This document shows positions 33,252 to 41,659 of a stretch of 64,000 nt of DNA, piece after piece. The notes under the pieces are model-generated. The model saw only the letters and a program-made list of their open reading frames with translations, was not told the origin of the DNA and did no database searches. The stretch spans positions 1 through 64,000 of the forward strand of contig NZ_FYDO01000017.1 of assembly GCF_900187615.1 (NCBI RefSeq), in the 5' to 3' direction. This DNA comes from Pseudomonas sp. Irchel s3f7. GTDB lineage: Bacteria > Pseudomonadota > Gammaproteobacteria > Pseudomonadales > Pseudomonadaceae. A program made the translations under genes and the position numbers. The number at the start of each line of letters is the position of its first letter. The stretch's first letter is position 1.

Positions 33252-36098
33252 ATGGCGCAGCAGTATCAACCGGGGCAACGCTGGATCAGTGACAGCGAAG
33301 CCGAGCTGGGTTTAGGCACCGTTCTGGCACAGGACGGCCGCTTGTTGACCGTGCTCTACCCGGCCACTGGCGACACTCGCCAGTACGCGCTAAGGAATGC
33401 GCCCCTCACCCGTGTGCGGTTTTCGCCGGGTGACTCCATCACTCACTTCGAAGGCTGGAAACTGACCGTCCGCGAAGTCGACGACGTCGATGGCCTGTTG
33501 GTCTATCACGGCCTCAACGCGCAGAACGAAGTGGTCACCCTGCCGGAAACCCAACTGTCGAACTTCATCCAGTTCCGTTTGGCGAGCGACCGACTGTTCG
33601 CCGGCCAGATCGATCCGCTGGCCTGGTTCTCCCTGCGTTACCACACCCTGGAACACACCAGCCGCCAGTTGCAGTCCTCGCTGTGGGGCCTGGGCGGCGT
33701 GCGTGCGCAACCGATCGCGCACCAGCTGCACATTGCCCGCGAAGTGGCTGACCGTATCGCGCCACGGGTTCTGCTGGCCGACGAAGTGGGCCTGGGCAAA
33801 ACCATCGAAGCCGGTCTGGTGATCCATCGCCAACTGCTCTCGGGCCGCGCCAACCGCGTACTGATCCTGGTACCGGAAAACCTCCAGCACCAGTGGCTGG
33901 TCGAGATGCGCCGCCGCTTTAACCTGCAAGTCGCGCTGTTCGACGAAGAACGCTTCATCGAAAGCGATGCCTCCAATCCGTTCGAAGACACCCAGCTTGC
34001 GCTGGTTGCACTTGAATGGCTGGTGGACGACGAGAAAGCCCAGGACGCCCTGTTCGCGGCGGGTTGGGACTTGCTGGTGGTCGACGAGGCTCACCACTTG
34101 GTCTGGCATGAAGATCAGGTCAGCCCTCAATATTCGCTGGTCGAACAACTCGCCGAAACCATTCCCGGCGTACTGCTGTTGACCGCCACCCCGGAACAAC
34201 TGGGCCAGGACAGCCACTTCGCTCGTCTGCGCCTGCTCGACCCGAACCGTTTCCACGACCTGCAAGCCTTCCGCGCCGAGAGCGAAAACTATCGCCCGGT
34301 GGCCGAAGCCGTTCAGGAACTGCTCGACAAGGGACGCCTGTCCCCTGAAGCACACAAGACCATCCACGGTTTCCTCGGCAACGAAGGTGAAGCCCTGCTG
34401 ACGGCGGTCAACGATGGCGACACCGAAGCCAGCGCCCGCCTCGTGCGCGAACTGCTCGACCGCCATGGCACCGGCCGCGTGCTGTTCCGTAACACCCGCG
34501 CCGCCGTGCAGGGTTTCCCGGAACGCAAACTGCACCCGTACCCGCTGCCGTGCCCCGACGAATACCTCGAACTGCCGCTGGGCGATCACGCCGAGCTGTA
34601 CCCGGAAGTCAGCTTCCAGGCCCAGCCGGACGCCAATGAAGAAGAACGCTGGTGGAAGTTCGACCCGCGTGTCGAATGGCTGATCGACCAGCTGAAAATG
34701 CTCAAGCGCACCAAAGTGCTGGTGATCTGCGCCCACGCCGAAACCGCCATGGACCTGGAAGACGCCCTGCGCGTGCGTTCCGGCATCCCGGCCACGGTGT
34801 TCCATGAGGGCATGAACATCCTCGAGCGTGACCGTGCCGCTGCCTACTTCGCCGATGAAGAGTTCGGCGCGCAAGTACTGATCTGCTCGGAAATCGGCAG
34901 TGAAGGCCGCAACTTCCAGTTCTCCCATCACTTGGTGCTGTTCGACCTGCCGTCCCATCCGGACCTGCTGGAACAACGTATCGGGCGTCTGGACCGGATC
35001 GGCCAGAAGCACATCATCGAACTGCACGTGCCGTACCTGGAAACCAGCCCGCAAGAGCGCCTGTTCCAGTGGTACCACGAAGCGCTGAACGCCTTCCTCA
35101 ACACCTGCCCGACCGGCAACGCCTTGCAGCATCAGTTCGGCCCACGCCTGCTGCCGCTGCTCGAAGAAGCCGACGATGGCGAGTGGCAAGCGTTGATCGA
35201 CGAAGCCCGCACCGAACGTGAGCGTCTGGAAGCCGAGCTGCACACCGGCCGCGACCGTTTGCTGGAGCTCAACTCCGGTGGTGCTGGCGAAGGTGATGCA
35301 CTGGTTGAAGACATCCTTGAGCAGGACGATCAGTTCGCCCTGCCGATCTACATGGAAACCCTGTTCGACGCGTTCGGCATCGACAGTGAAGACCATTCGG
35401 AAAACGCGCTGATCCTCAAGCCGAGCGAAAAAATGCTCGACGCCAGCTTCCCGCTGGGCGACGACGAAGGCGTGACCATCACCTACGACCGTAACCAGGC
35501 GCTGTCCCGCGAGGACATGCAGTTCATCACCTGGGAGCATCCGATGGTTCAGGGCGGCATGGATCTGGTGCTGTCCGGTTCCATGGGCAACACCGCCGTG
35601 GCGCTGATCAAGAACAAGGCGCTGAAACCTGGCACCGTGTTGCTGGAACTGCTGTATGTCAGCGAAGTGGTTGCCCCGCGCTCGCTGCAACTGGGCCGTT
35701 ACCTGCCGCCGGCCGCCCTGCGCTGCCTGCTCGACACCAACGGCAACGACCTGTCGGCCCGCGTGTCGTTCGAGACCTTGAACGACCAGCTGGAAAGCGT
35801 ACCGCGTGCCAGCGCCAACAAGTTCATCCAGGCTCAGCGCGATCAACTGACGCCACGGATCAATGCCGGCGAAGCGAAAATCTTCCCGCGCCACGCCGAG
35901 CGTGTCGCCGAAGCGCAACGTCGCCTGGCCGCCGATACCGACGAAGAACTGGCGCGTCTGACCGCGTTGCAAGCAGTCAACCCGACCGTGCGCGACAGCG
36001 AATTGGTTGCCCTGCGCAAACAACGCGAGCAAGGCCTGGCCATGCTCGACAAGGCGGCGCTGCGACTGGAAGCGATCCGGGTGTTGGTAGCGGGTTAA
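33252..36098 (+). CDS. rapA: RNA polymerase-associated SNF2-type ATPase RapA (HepA)
   Basis: The 948-residue protein has the RapA N-terminal Tudor-like domains (start MAQQYQPGQRWISDSEAELG), helicase motif I DEVGLGKT (177-184), motif II DEAH (278-281), the second RecA lobe with SEIGSEGRNFQFSHHLVLFD and RIGRLDRIGQKH near residues 545-585, and a long C-terminal region special to RapA. It recycles RNA polymerase after transcription. Length is close to the E. coli protein (968). Monocistronic, with a terminator behind. Confidence 0.94.
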   Translation: MAQQYQPGQRWISDSEAELGLGTVLAQDGRLLTVLYPATGDTRQYALRNAPLTRVRFSPGDSITHFEGWKLTVREVDDVDGLLVYHGLNAQNEVVTLPETQLSNFIQFRLASDRLFAGQIDPLAWFSLRYHTLEHTSRQLQSSLWGLGGVRAQPIAHQLHIAREVADRIAPRVLLADEVGLGKTIEAGLVIHRQLLSGRANRVLILVPENLQHQWLVEMRRRFNLQVALFDEERFIESDASNPFEDTQLALVALEWLVDDEKAQDALFAAGWDLLVVDEAHHLVWHEDQVSPQYSLVEQLAETIPGVLLLTATPEQLGQDSHFARLRLLDPNRFHDLQAFRAESENYRPVAEAVQELLDKGRLSPEAHKTIHGFLGNEGEALLTAVNDGDTEASARLVRELLDRHGTGRVLFRNTRAAVQGFPERKLHPYPLPCPDEYLELPLGDHAELYPEVSFQAQPDANEEERWWKFDPRVEWLIDQLKMLKRTKVLVICAHAETAMDLEDALRVRSGIPATVFHEGMNILERDRAAAYFADEEFGAQVLICSEIGSEGRNFQFSHHLVLFDLPSHPDLLEQRIGRLDRIGQKHIIELHVPYLETSPQERLFQWYHEALNAFLNTCPTGNALQHQFGPRLLPLLEEADDGEWQALIDEARTERERLEAELHTGRDRLLELNSGGAGEGDALVEDILEQDDQFALPIYMETLFDAFGIDSEDHSENALILKPSEKMLDASFPLGDDEGVTITYDRNQALSREDMQFITWEHPMVQGGMDLVLSGSMGNTAVALIKNKALKPGTVLLELLYVSEVVAPRSLQLGRYLPPAALRCLLDTNGNDLSARVSFETLNDQLESVPRASANKFIQAQRDQLTPRINAGEAKIFPRHAERVAEAQRRLAADTDEELARLTALQAVNPTVRDSELVALRKQREQGLAMLDKAALRLEAIRVLVAG

Positions 36099-36124
36099 GT
36101 CCCCTGCTCCACCCTGCAAAAAAG

Positions 36125-36153
36125 AAGGCCCGCAGCGATGCGGGCCTTTTTTT
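36125..36153 (+). terminator. Terminator of rapA
   Basis: AAGGCCCGCA-GCGA-TGCGGGCC followed by seven T, 26 bp after the stop. Confidence 0.9.
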
Positions 36154-36183
36154 ATCTGACTTTTGTGGTGATGCCGATGGCCT

Positions 36184-36259
36184 CATCGCTAGCAGGCTAG
36201 CTCCCACAGGGGTCGTATTCACACTGGAGATCCAATGTGGGAGCTAGCCTGCTAGCGAT
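36184..36259. repeat. REPIN with CTAGC core
   Basis: ATCGCTAGCAGGCTAGCTCC and its exact complement GGAGCTAGCCTGCTAGCGAT lie about 28 bp apart between convergent genes. Confidence 0.88.
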
Positions 36260-36264
36260 AGCAA

Positions 36265-37614
36265 TTATGCAGTCGCCGCTGCAACCTCTGGCTCAACCAC
36301 GGCGACCAACCCCTCCTTCATCCGCTTGGCATCGCGCACAAAACACCGCGAAGCCAACACCAGAAACACCATGGTGAAAAACAGCGCCACCGGAATCAGG
36401 TACATGGCGTCATGCAGGCCGACAGCCTTGAAAGCCTCGGTCATCTGTTCGGCACCGGCTGCCAGCATCGCCGTGTGGGCAAAGTGATCGGACAAACCGC
36501 CCACCACCACCGGCCCCAGACCACCACCCAGCAGGTACAACCCGGCAAAGAACAGCGCCATCGCCGTCGCCCGCAGGCGCGGCTCGACCACGTCCTGAAT
36601 CGCTGTGTAAACGCAGGTGTAGAAGTTGTAGGCAAACAGCCAACCCAGGCTGAACACGGCTACAAAAACGCCGATCTCGATGCGACCGGCGTGCAGCGCC
36701 CAAGCGGTGCAGACGGTGGACACGATCAGACTGAATGCGGCAAACAGCAGCCGACCGTTGGCCACTCGCTGGTGAATCTTGTCTGCGATCCAGCCACCAA
36801 GGGTCAAGCCGAACAACCCGGTGACACCGACAATCACACCGGTGGCCACCGCCGCTTCCTGCAACGGCATCAGGAAATAGCGCTGCAGCATCGGCACCAG
36901 GAACGAGTTACAGGCATAGGTGGCGAAGTTGAAACACAGGCCGGCCATGACCAGCCACAGGAAGGTCGGTACCGCCAGCACTCGGCGGATCGGCCGGTCT
37001 ATACGTTCCTGAGAAACCTGCACACTTTCCGCGGCACCGCGCTTGGGCTCCTTGATGAAGAACATGAAAATCGCGAGGATCAGCCCCGGCACCGCCGCGA
37101 TAAAGAACGGCGCACGCCAGCTGTCGAAGGCCTTGACCATCCAGCCAATGGTGAAGAACGCCAGCAAAAGCCCCAAAGGCAAGCCGAGCATGAAGATGCC
37201 CATGGCTCGCGCACGACGGTGAGCAGGGAACAAGTCGCCGATCAGCGAGTTGGCCGCTGGCGCGTAACTGGCTTCACCGATACCGACGCCCATGCGCACG
37301 ATCAGGAAACTCCAGAAACTGCCGACCATGCCGTTGACCGCCGTCAGACCGCTCCACACTGCCAGGCCCCAGCCCATCAGCTTGCTGCGCGAACCGGTGT
37401 CGGCCATGCGCCCCAGAGGCAGGCCGGCGATCGCGTAGACGATGGTGAATGCCGTACCGATGATTCCCAGTTGAAAGTCACTGAGGTGCCATTCCATGCG
37501 GATCGGTTCGATGATGATCGCCGGGATGGTGCGGTCGAAAAAGTTGAACAGGTTGGCCAGGAACAACAGGAACAGAATGCGCCAGGCATTCGCCGCTTGG
37601 GTCGAGTTCTGCAT
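36265..37614 (-). CDS. MFS transporter, spinster-like family
   Basis: The 449-residue protein has twelve membrane helices. Features are LANLFNFFDRTIPAIIIEPI in helix 1, LPLGRMADTGSRSKLM in the first loop, and VGIGEASYAPAANSLIGDLF, which marks the spinster-like MFS branch (sphingolipid, lysolipid or organic-acid carriers). No enzyme gene accompanies it, so the substrate is open. It is monocistronic and convergent with rapA. Confidence 0.8.
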   Translation of the reverse strand: MQNSTQAANAWRILFLLFLANLFNFFDRTIPAIIIEPIRMEWHLSDFQLGIIGTAFTIVYAIAGLPLGRMADTGSRSKLMGWGLAVWSGLTAVNGMVGSFWSFLIVRMGVGIGEASYAPAANSLIGDLFPAHRRARAMGIFMLGLPLGLLLAFFTIGWMVKAFDSWRAPFFIAAVPGLILAIFMFFIKEPKRGAAESVQVSQERIDRPIRRVLAVPTFLWLVMAGLCFNFATYACNSFLVPMLQRYFLMPLQEAAVATGVIVGVTGLFGLTLGGWIADKIHQRVANGRLLFAAFSLIVSTVCTAWALHAGRIEIGVFVAVFSLGWLFAYNFYTCVYTAIQDVVEPRLRATAMALFFAGLYLLGGGLGPVVVGGLSDHFAHTAMLAAGAEQMTEAFKAVGLHDAMYLIPVALFFTMVFLVLASRCFVRDAKRMKEGLVAVVEPEVAAATA

Positions 37615-37882
37615 GGGTCCGTCTCTTTTATTGTTATGGGGGCGTCACTGTCCCCGGAGTCTGCAATCTAGACAGGCCTGCCTGAGCTGTCTGTCATTAT
37701 TCGCACGGCTGATATCAGGCCATGACGCATGACCTGTGGGAGCGTTCGCGGGACGTGCATTTTCAGCCTGCCGGCACCCTGAAAAAATACCTGTCACACC
37801 CCCTTCCCAAGCCGCTGGCGAAGCCTAGAATAGCGGCCTTGTTTGCCCCCCCTGCGTGCCCACTCCTTTTAGATAATCGCCC

Positions 37883-38248
37883 ATGTCCGAAGCCAGTCCG
37901 TGTCTGAATTGCGGTGCCTGCTGTTCTCATTTTCGCGTGTCGTTCTTCTGGGGTGAATGCACCTCGGCAGGGGGAACAGTGCCCGATGAGCTTGTCGATC
38001 AGATCAGTCCCAGCCGGGTAGCGATGCTCGGCACCGGTTGCAAACCCGTACGCTGCATCAGCCTGGTGGGTGATGTGGGCAGTGAGGTGCAATGCTCGAT
38101 CTACGACAAACGTTCGAGCACCTGCCGGGAATTTGATTCGTCCTGGGTCGATGGCGTCGCTAACCCTGATTGCGATGCAGCCCGGGCAGCGTTCGGTTTG
38201 CCGGCCCTGGAACCTGTGTTCGAGACGCCCGAGAAGAAAATCGCCTGA
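37883..38248 (+). CDS. YkgJ-type cysteine-cluster protein
   Basis: The 121-residue protein starts MSEASPCLNCGACC: Cys7, Cys10, Cys13 and Cys14 form the C-x2-C-x2-CC cluster of the YkgJ/Fe-S or zinc-chelating family. Further cysteines occur in GCKPVRCISL, QCSIYDKRSSTCREFD and NPDCDAA. Family members are thought to bind Zn or Fe-S. The function is not defined. It lies just before nbdA. Confidence 0.82.
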   Translation: MSEASPCLNCGACCSHFRVSFFWGECTSAGGTVPDELVDQISPSRVAMLGTGCKPVRCISLVGDVGSEVQCSIYDKRSSTCREFDSSWVDGVANPDCDAARAAFGLPALEPVFETPEKKIA

Positions 38249-38251
38249 CGC

Positions 38252-38298
38252 TTAGCACCAATCGCTATTGGGCTAATGCCAAAATTATTAGCACCAAT
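38252..38298. promoter_or_regulatory. Three copies of an ATTAGCxCCAAT element before nbdA
   Basis: TTAGCACCAAT at 38252-38262 and again at 38288-38298 are direct repeats 36 bp apart. Between them, ATTGGGCTAAT (38266-38276) is an inverted relative. They lie 80-130 bp before the MHYT gene start. The regulator is unknown. Confidence 0.55.
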
Positions 38299-38375
38299 GT
38301 GCCACTATCGCTTGCTCTCCACCCACGGACTCTATACTCCTTGGCATTCACCAGCGCTCTCTTGGCGCTGGCAAA

Positions 38376-40613
38376 GTGACCATGATGGGGCATGCTATGG
38401 AGTGGCCGGGTCTGCATTTCATGACCGCGCAGCCAGAAAACGGGCAGGTCATACTTAACGGTGTACATGACCCTTTTCTGGTGTTGCTGGGGTACCTGGT
38501 CGCCTGTGTCGGCTGCTTTGCCACGCTGGACATGGCCGAGCGGGTGAACCATTCGGAACAGTCAGCCTCTCAGCGGCGCTGGCGCTGGGTAGGTACAGGC
38601 TGCCTGGCCGGCGGGATCTGGGCCATGCATTTCATCGGGATGCTGGCGTTCCGCGCGCCCATCGAGATTCACTACCAACTGCCCGTCACGCTGCTCTCTC
38701 TGGTCATCGCATTGATCGCGTCATGGTTGGCGATGCAGACGCTGAGCCTTCCGAAGCTGAGTTTGCAACAATGCTGCACGTCATCGATCGGCATCGGTCT
38801 GGGCATCGCCACCATGCATTACGTGGGCATGACGGCTATGCATTCACATGCCACGGGGTATTACCAACCCGTTTTATTCGCCCTTTCCATCCTGATCGCC
38901 ATTGCCGCTGCCTTGGCGACATTGCTGTTGGCCAGGCACTTGCGCAACGGTGCCGGCATGCTCCACCAACTCTCCAAATACGGCGCCAGCCTGATACTCG
39001 GGGCGGGCATCCTCAGCATGCATTTCACGGCGATGGCCGCCTTCAAACTGGTGCTGCCTATCGACAGCCCCCTGACGCCGGCGAGTGACCACAGTCACGT
39101 ACAACTGGCGCTGACGGTGGCGGTGATGACACTGCTGATCATCGGCAGCAGCATCAGCGCAGCACTCGCCGACAAAAAACTCCAACACAAGGACCATGAC
39201 CTGCAGCGGGTCAACTCCTTGCTCAGCCAACTCGACCAGGCCCGCATGTCGTTGCAGCAGGTGGCGCACTACGATGCCCTGACCAACCTGCTCAATCGTC
39301 GGGGTTTCAATCAGATCTTCGCCGAAAAAGTCATCGAGAAGACCAACGAAGGCGGGATGCTGGCGGTCCTGTTCCTGGACATTGACCATTTCAAGCGGAT
39401 CAATGACAGCCTCGGTCATGACGCCGGCGACGAACTGCTCAAGGTGCTGGCCAGCCATATCAAGAGTTCGGTCCGCAGTCACGAAGACGTGGTGGCGCGT
39501 TTCGGTGGCGACGAGTTCTGCCTGCTCATCGACCTGCGCGATCGTGAAGAGGCGCGGCAGATGGCTCAACGCATCATGTTGAAAATGAAAGAACCGGTCG
39601 AGCTGGCCGGACGGCGCATGGTCATGACCACCAGCATCGGCATCAGCCTGTTTCCGGAAGACGGCAAGACTTGCGAGGAGTTGCTGAAAAACGCCGACCT
39701 GGCGCTGTATCAATCCAAGGGCAGTGGTCGAAACGGCTTGAATTTCTTCAGCGCCAACCTCAAAGCCCGTGCCACGCTGGAGCTGCAACTGGAAGAAGAA
39801 TTGCGCCACGCCCTGCGCGAAGACACCGGGCTGATGCTGTACTACCAACCGATCTATGACCTTAAAACCGGTCAGGTCAGCAAGCTTGAAGCGTTGATCC
39901 GATGGCAACACCCCGTCCACGGATTTCTCGTGCCCGACCGCTTCATCGCCATCGCCGAGGCGAACGGCCTGATTGCCGAACTGGACAACTGGGTGCTGCG
40001 CAAAGCTTGCGAGGATCTGGGCGAGCTGTCACGCCAGGGTTGCGAAGAACTCAAGATCGCCGTGAACTGCTCGCCCCTGAACCTGGCGCGTGAAGAACTG
40101 GCCGATGAAATCGAACTTGCACTGCGCACTTCCGGGGTAGAGCCCCATCGACTGGAACTGGAAGTCACCGAAAATGCCTTGATGGGCAATATCGCCAACA
40201 CGCTGGTGTTGTTGCGTCAGATACGCGCCCTCGGTGTGTCGCTGTCGATCGATGACTTCGGCACTGGCTATTCATCCCTCGCCTACCTCAAACGCCTGCC
40301 GCTCAACACCCTGAAAATCGACCGCTCGTTCATTCAGGACATCCCCAAGGCCACCCAGGACATGGAAATTGTCCAGGCCATTATCGTCATGGCCCACACC
40401 CTGCACCTGCAGGTGGTCACCGAAGGGGTCGAAACCTTCGAGCAGTACCAGTTCCTCGAAGACCACGGCTGTGACTTCGTTCAAGGTTATCTACTCAGTC
40501 GGCCCGTACCGCTGACCGACCTGATTCCAGTGCTGAATGAAATCAACCAGCGCAAACACTCCTACAGCGCTACGACGTTGAGTCTGGTTCACGGTACATC
40601 TGCACTAATGTAG
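38376..40613 (+). CDS. nbdA: MHYT-GGDEF-EAL membrane c-di-GMP protein (NbdA ortholog)
   Basis: Up to 745 residues. Seven membrane helices hold the MHYT sensor motifs MHFIGM (84-89), MHYVGM (147-152) and MHFTAM (215-220), proposed to bind copper and sense NO, O2 or CO. GGDEF follows at 377-381 (RFGGDEFCLL) with no RxxD inhibitory site five residues before, then a full EAL domain (EALIRW at 505, DDFGTGYSSLAYLKRLP). In P. aeruginosa NbdA a phosphodiesterase active in NO-induced dispersal has a degenerate GGDEF. The start is uncertain: GTG 38376 or ATG at 38382 or 38397. Confidence 0.88.
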   Translation: MTMMGHAMEWPGLHFMTAQPENGQVILNGVHDPFLVLLGYLVACVGCFATLDMAERVNHSEQSASQRRWRWVGTGCLAGGIWAMHFIGMLAFRAPIEIHYQLPVTLLSLVIALIASWLAMQTLSLPKLSLQQCCTSSIGIGLGIATMHYVGMTAMHSHATGYYQPVLFALSILIAIAAALATLLLARHLRNGAGMLHQLSKYGASLILGAGILSMHFTAMAAFKLVLPIDSPLTPASDHSHVQLALTVAVMTLLIIGSSISAALADKKLQHKDHDLQRVNSLLSQLDQARMSLQQVAHYDALTNLLNRRGFNQIFAEKVIEKTNEGGMLAVLFLDIDHFKRINDSLGHDAGDELLKVLASHIKSSVRSHEDVVARFGGDEFCLLIDLRDREEARQMAQRIMLKMKEPVELAGRRMVMTTSIGISLFPEDGKTCEELLKNADLALYQSKGSGRNGLNFFSANLKARATLELQLEEELRHALREDTGLMLYYQPIYDLKTGQVSKLEALIRWQHPVHGFLVPDRFIAIAEANGLIAELDNWVLRKACEDLGELSRQGCEELKIAVNCSPLNLAREELADEIELALRTSGVEPHRLELEVTENALMGNIANTLVLLRQIRALGVSLSIDDFGTGYSSLAYLKRLPLNTLKIDRSFIQDIPKATQDMEIVQAIIVMAHTLHLQVVTEGVETFEQYQFLEDHGCDFVQGYLLSRPVPLTDLIPVLNEINQRKHSYSATTLSLVHGTSALM

Positions 40614-41466
40614 AAGGGTCTTTCTCGAGAAAACCCTGGCTCCCGTGCAGTCGCATCAACTGCGCAGCCAGACCGGTAATCGGTGTCGCCGAACCCTGTT
40701 CACGAGAAAACTTCACGGCCGTGTCGAGGTCCTTGAGCAAGGTCCGAACGTGCCATTTGACCGGTTCAAAACGGCTTCCGGCCATTTGCGGGGCCAGAAT
40801 CTGCAACGGTTTCGAATCGGCAAAACCGCCGGCCAGCGCTTCGGCGATCAGGCTGGCATCAACGCCGGAACTTTCCGCCAGCGCCACCACTTCGGCAATC
40901 ACCAACGCATTACAGGCGACGATCATCTGATTGCATGCCTTGGTCACCTGCCCTGCTCCAACGCCACCCATGTGCGTTACGCGCTGCCCCAGGCTCAACA
41001 ATACGGACCGGACTCGCTCAAGGTCCCGGGCCTCGCCACCGACCATGATCGCCAGCGTTCCCGCTTCGGCGCCGACCACCCCACCGGACACCGGGGTGTC
41101 CAGCCAGCCCATGCCGGACGCGTTCATCAGCTCATTGGCCATTGCCCGCGTGGCACTGGGCTCAAGGCTGGAAAAATCCACCAGCAACTGACCGCTTTTC
41201 GCCCCTTCGGCCACACCCGTCGGGCCAAAGACCACTTCGCGCACCACCGCCGTGTCGGCCAGGCACAGCATCACCACGTCAGCGTGCTGGCACAACTCGG
41301 CCGCCGTGGCGACCTGTCGTGCGCCAGCCTCCACCAGAGGCTCGCACTTGGCCGGATTGCGATTCCACACCGTCAGCGGATAGCCCGCCGCCAGCAAACG
41401 CTGGCACATCGGCAACCCCATCAGGCCGATACCGGCAAACCCAAGCGAAGGTAGCATTGACATCAT
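40570..41466 (-). CDS. 3-Hydroxyisobutyrate dehydrogenase-like NAD(P)-dependent beta-hydroxyacid dehydrogenase
   Basis: The 298-residue enzyme has the Rossmann motif FAGIGLMGLPMCQRLL, the signature block DTPVSGGVVGAEAGTLAIMV and GAGQVTKACNQ with the catalytic Lys. It oxidises 3-hydroxy acids such as 3-hydroxyisobutyrate or tartronate semialdehyde in reverse. AAGGAGG lies before two adjacent ATGs (41466, 41463). The second has better spacing. Its 3' end overlaps nbdA by 44 bp tail to tail, an order also seen in P. aeruginosa (PA3311-PA3312). Confidence 0.85.
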   Translation of the reverse strand: MMSMLPSLGFAGIGLMGLPMCQRLLAAGYPLTVWNRNPAKCEPLVEAGARQVATAAELCQHADVVMLCLADTAVVREVVFGPTGVAEGAKSGQLLVDFSSLEPSATRAMANELMNASGMGWLDTPVSGGVVGAEAGTLAIMVGGEARDLERVRSVLLSLGQRVTHMGGVGAGQVTKACNQMIVACNALVIAEVVALAESSGVDASLIAEALAGGFADSKPLQILAPQMAGSRFEPVKWHVRTLLKDLDTAVKFSREQGSATPITGLAAQLMRLHGSQGFLEKDPSTLVQMYREPDSTS

Positions 41467-41659
41467 TTAGCCTCCTTTTGATTAAAGATCGCAGAATATT
41501 GGCCGATTCATCATGACTTGGGAAAGGATTCCCCGAGCCCTGCTCAGGTAAAAACCCAGGCTTGGGCTCAATACGCGCTGAAAAAAGACGCGATTCTATT
41601 CCGTGAAGGTTTGACGACAGTGAGTCGGCCAACCCACCAGCCCAGGTAGATGGCGAACA

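Noticed and set aside
33390..36119. A 909-codon open frame opposite rapA
   Set aside because: It is the antisense of a high-GC gene, shows no domain, and rapA on the other strand is full length and recognisable.
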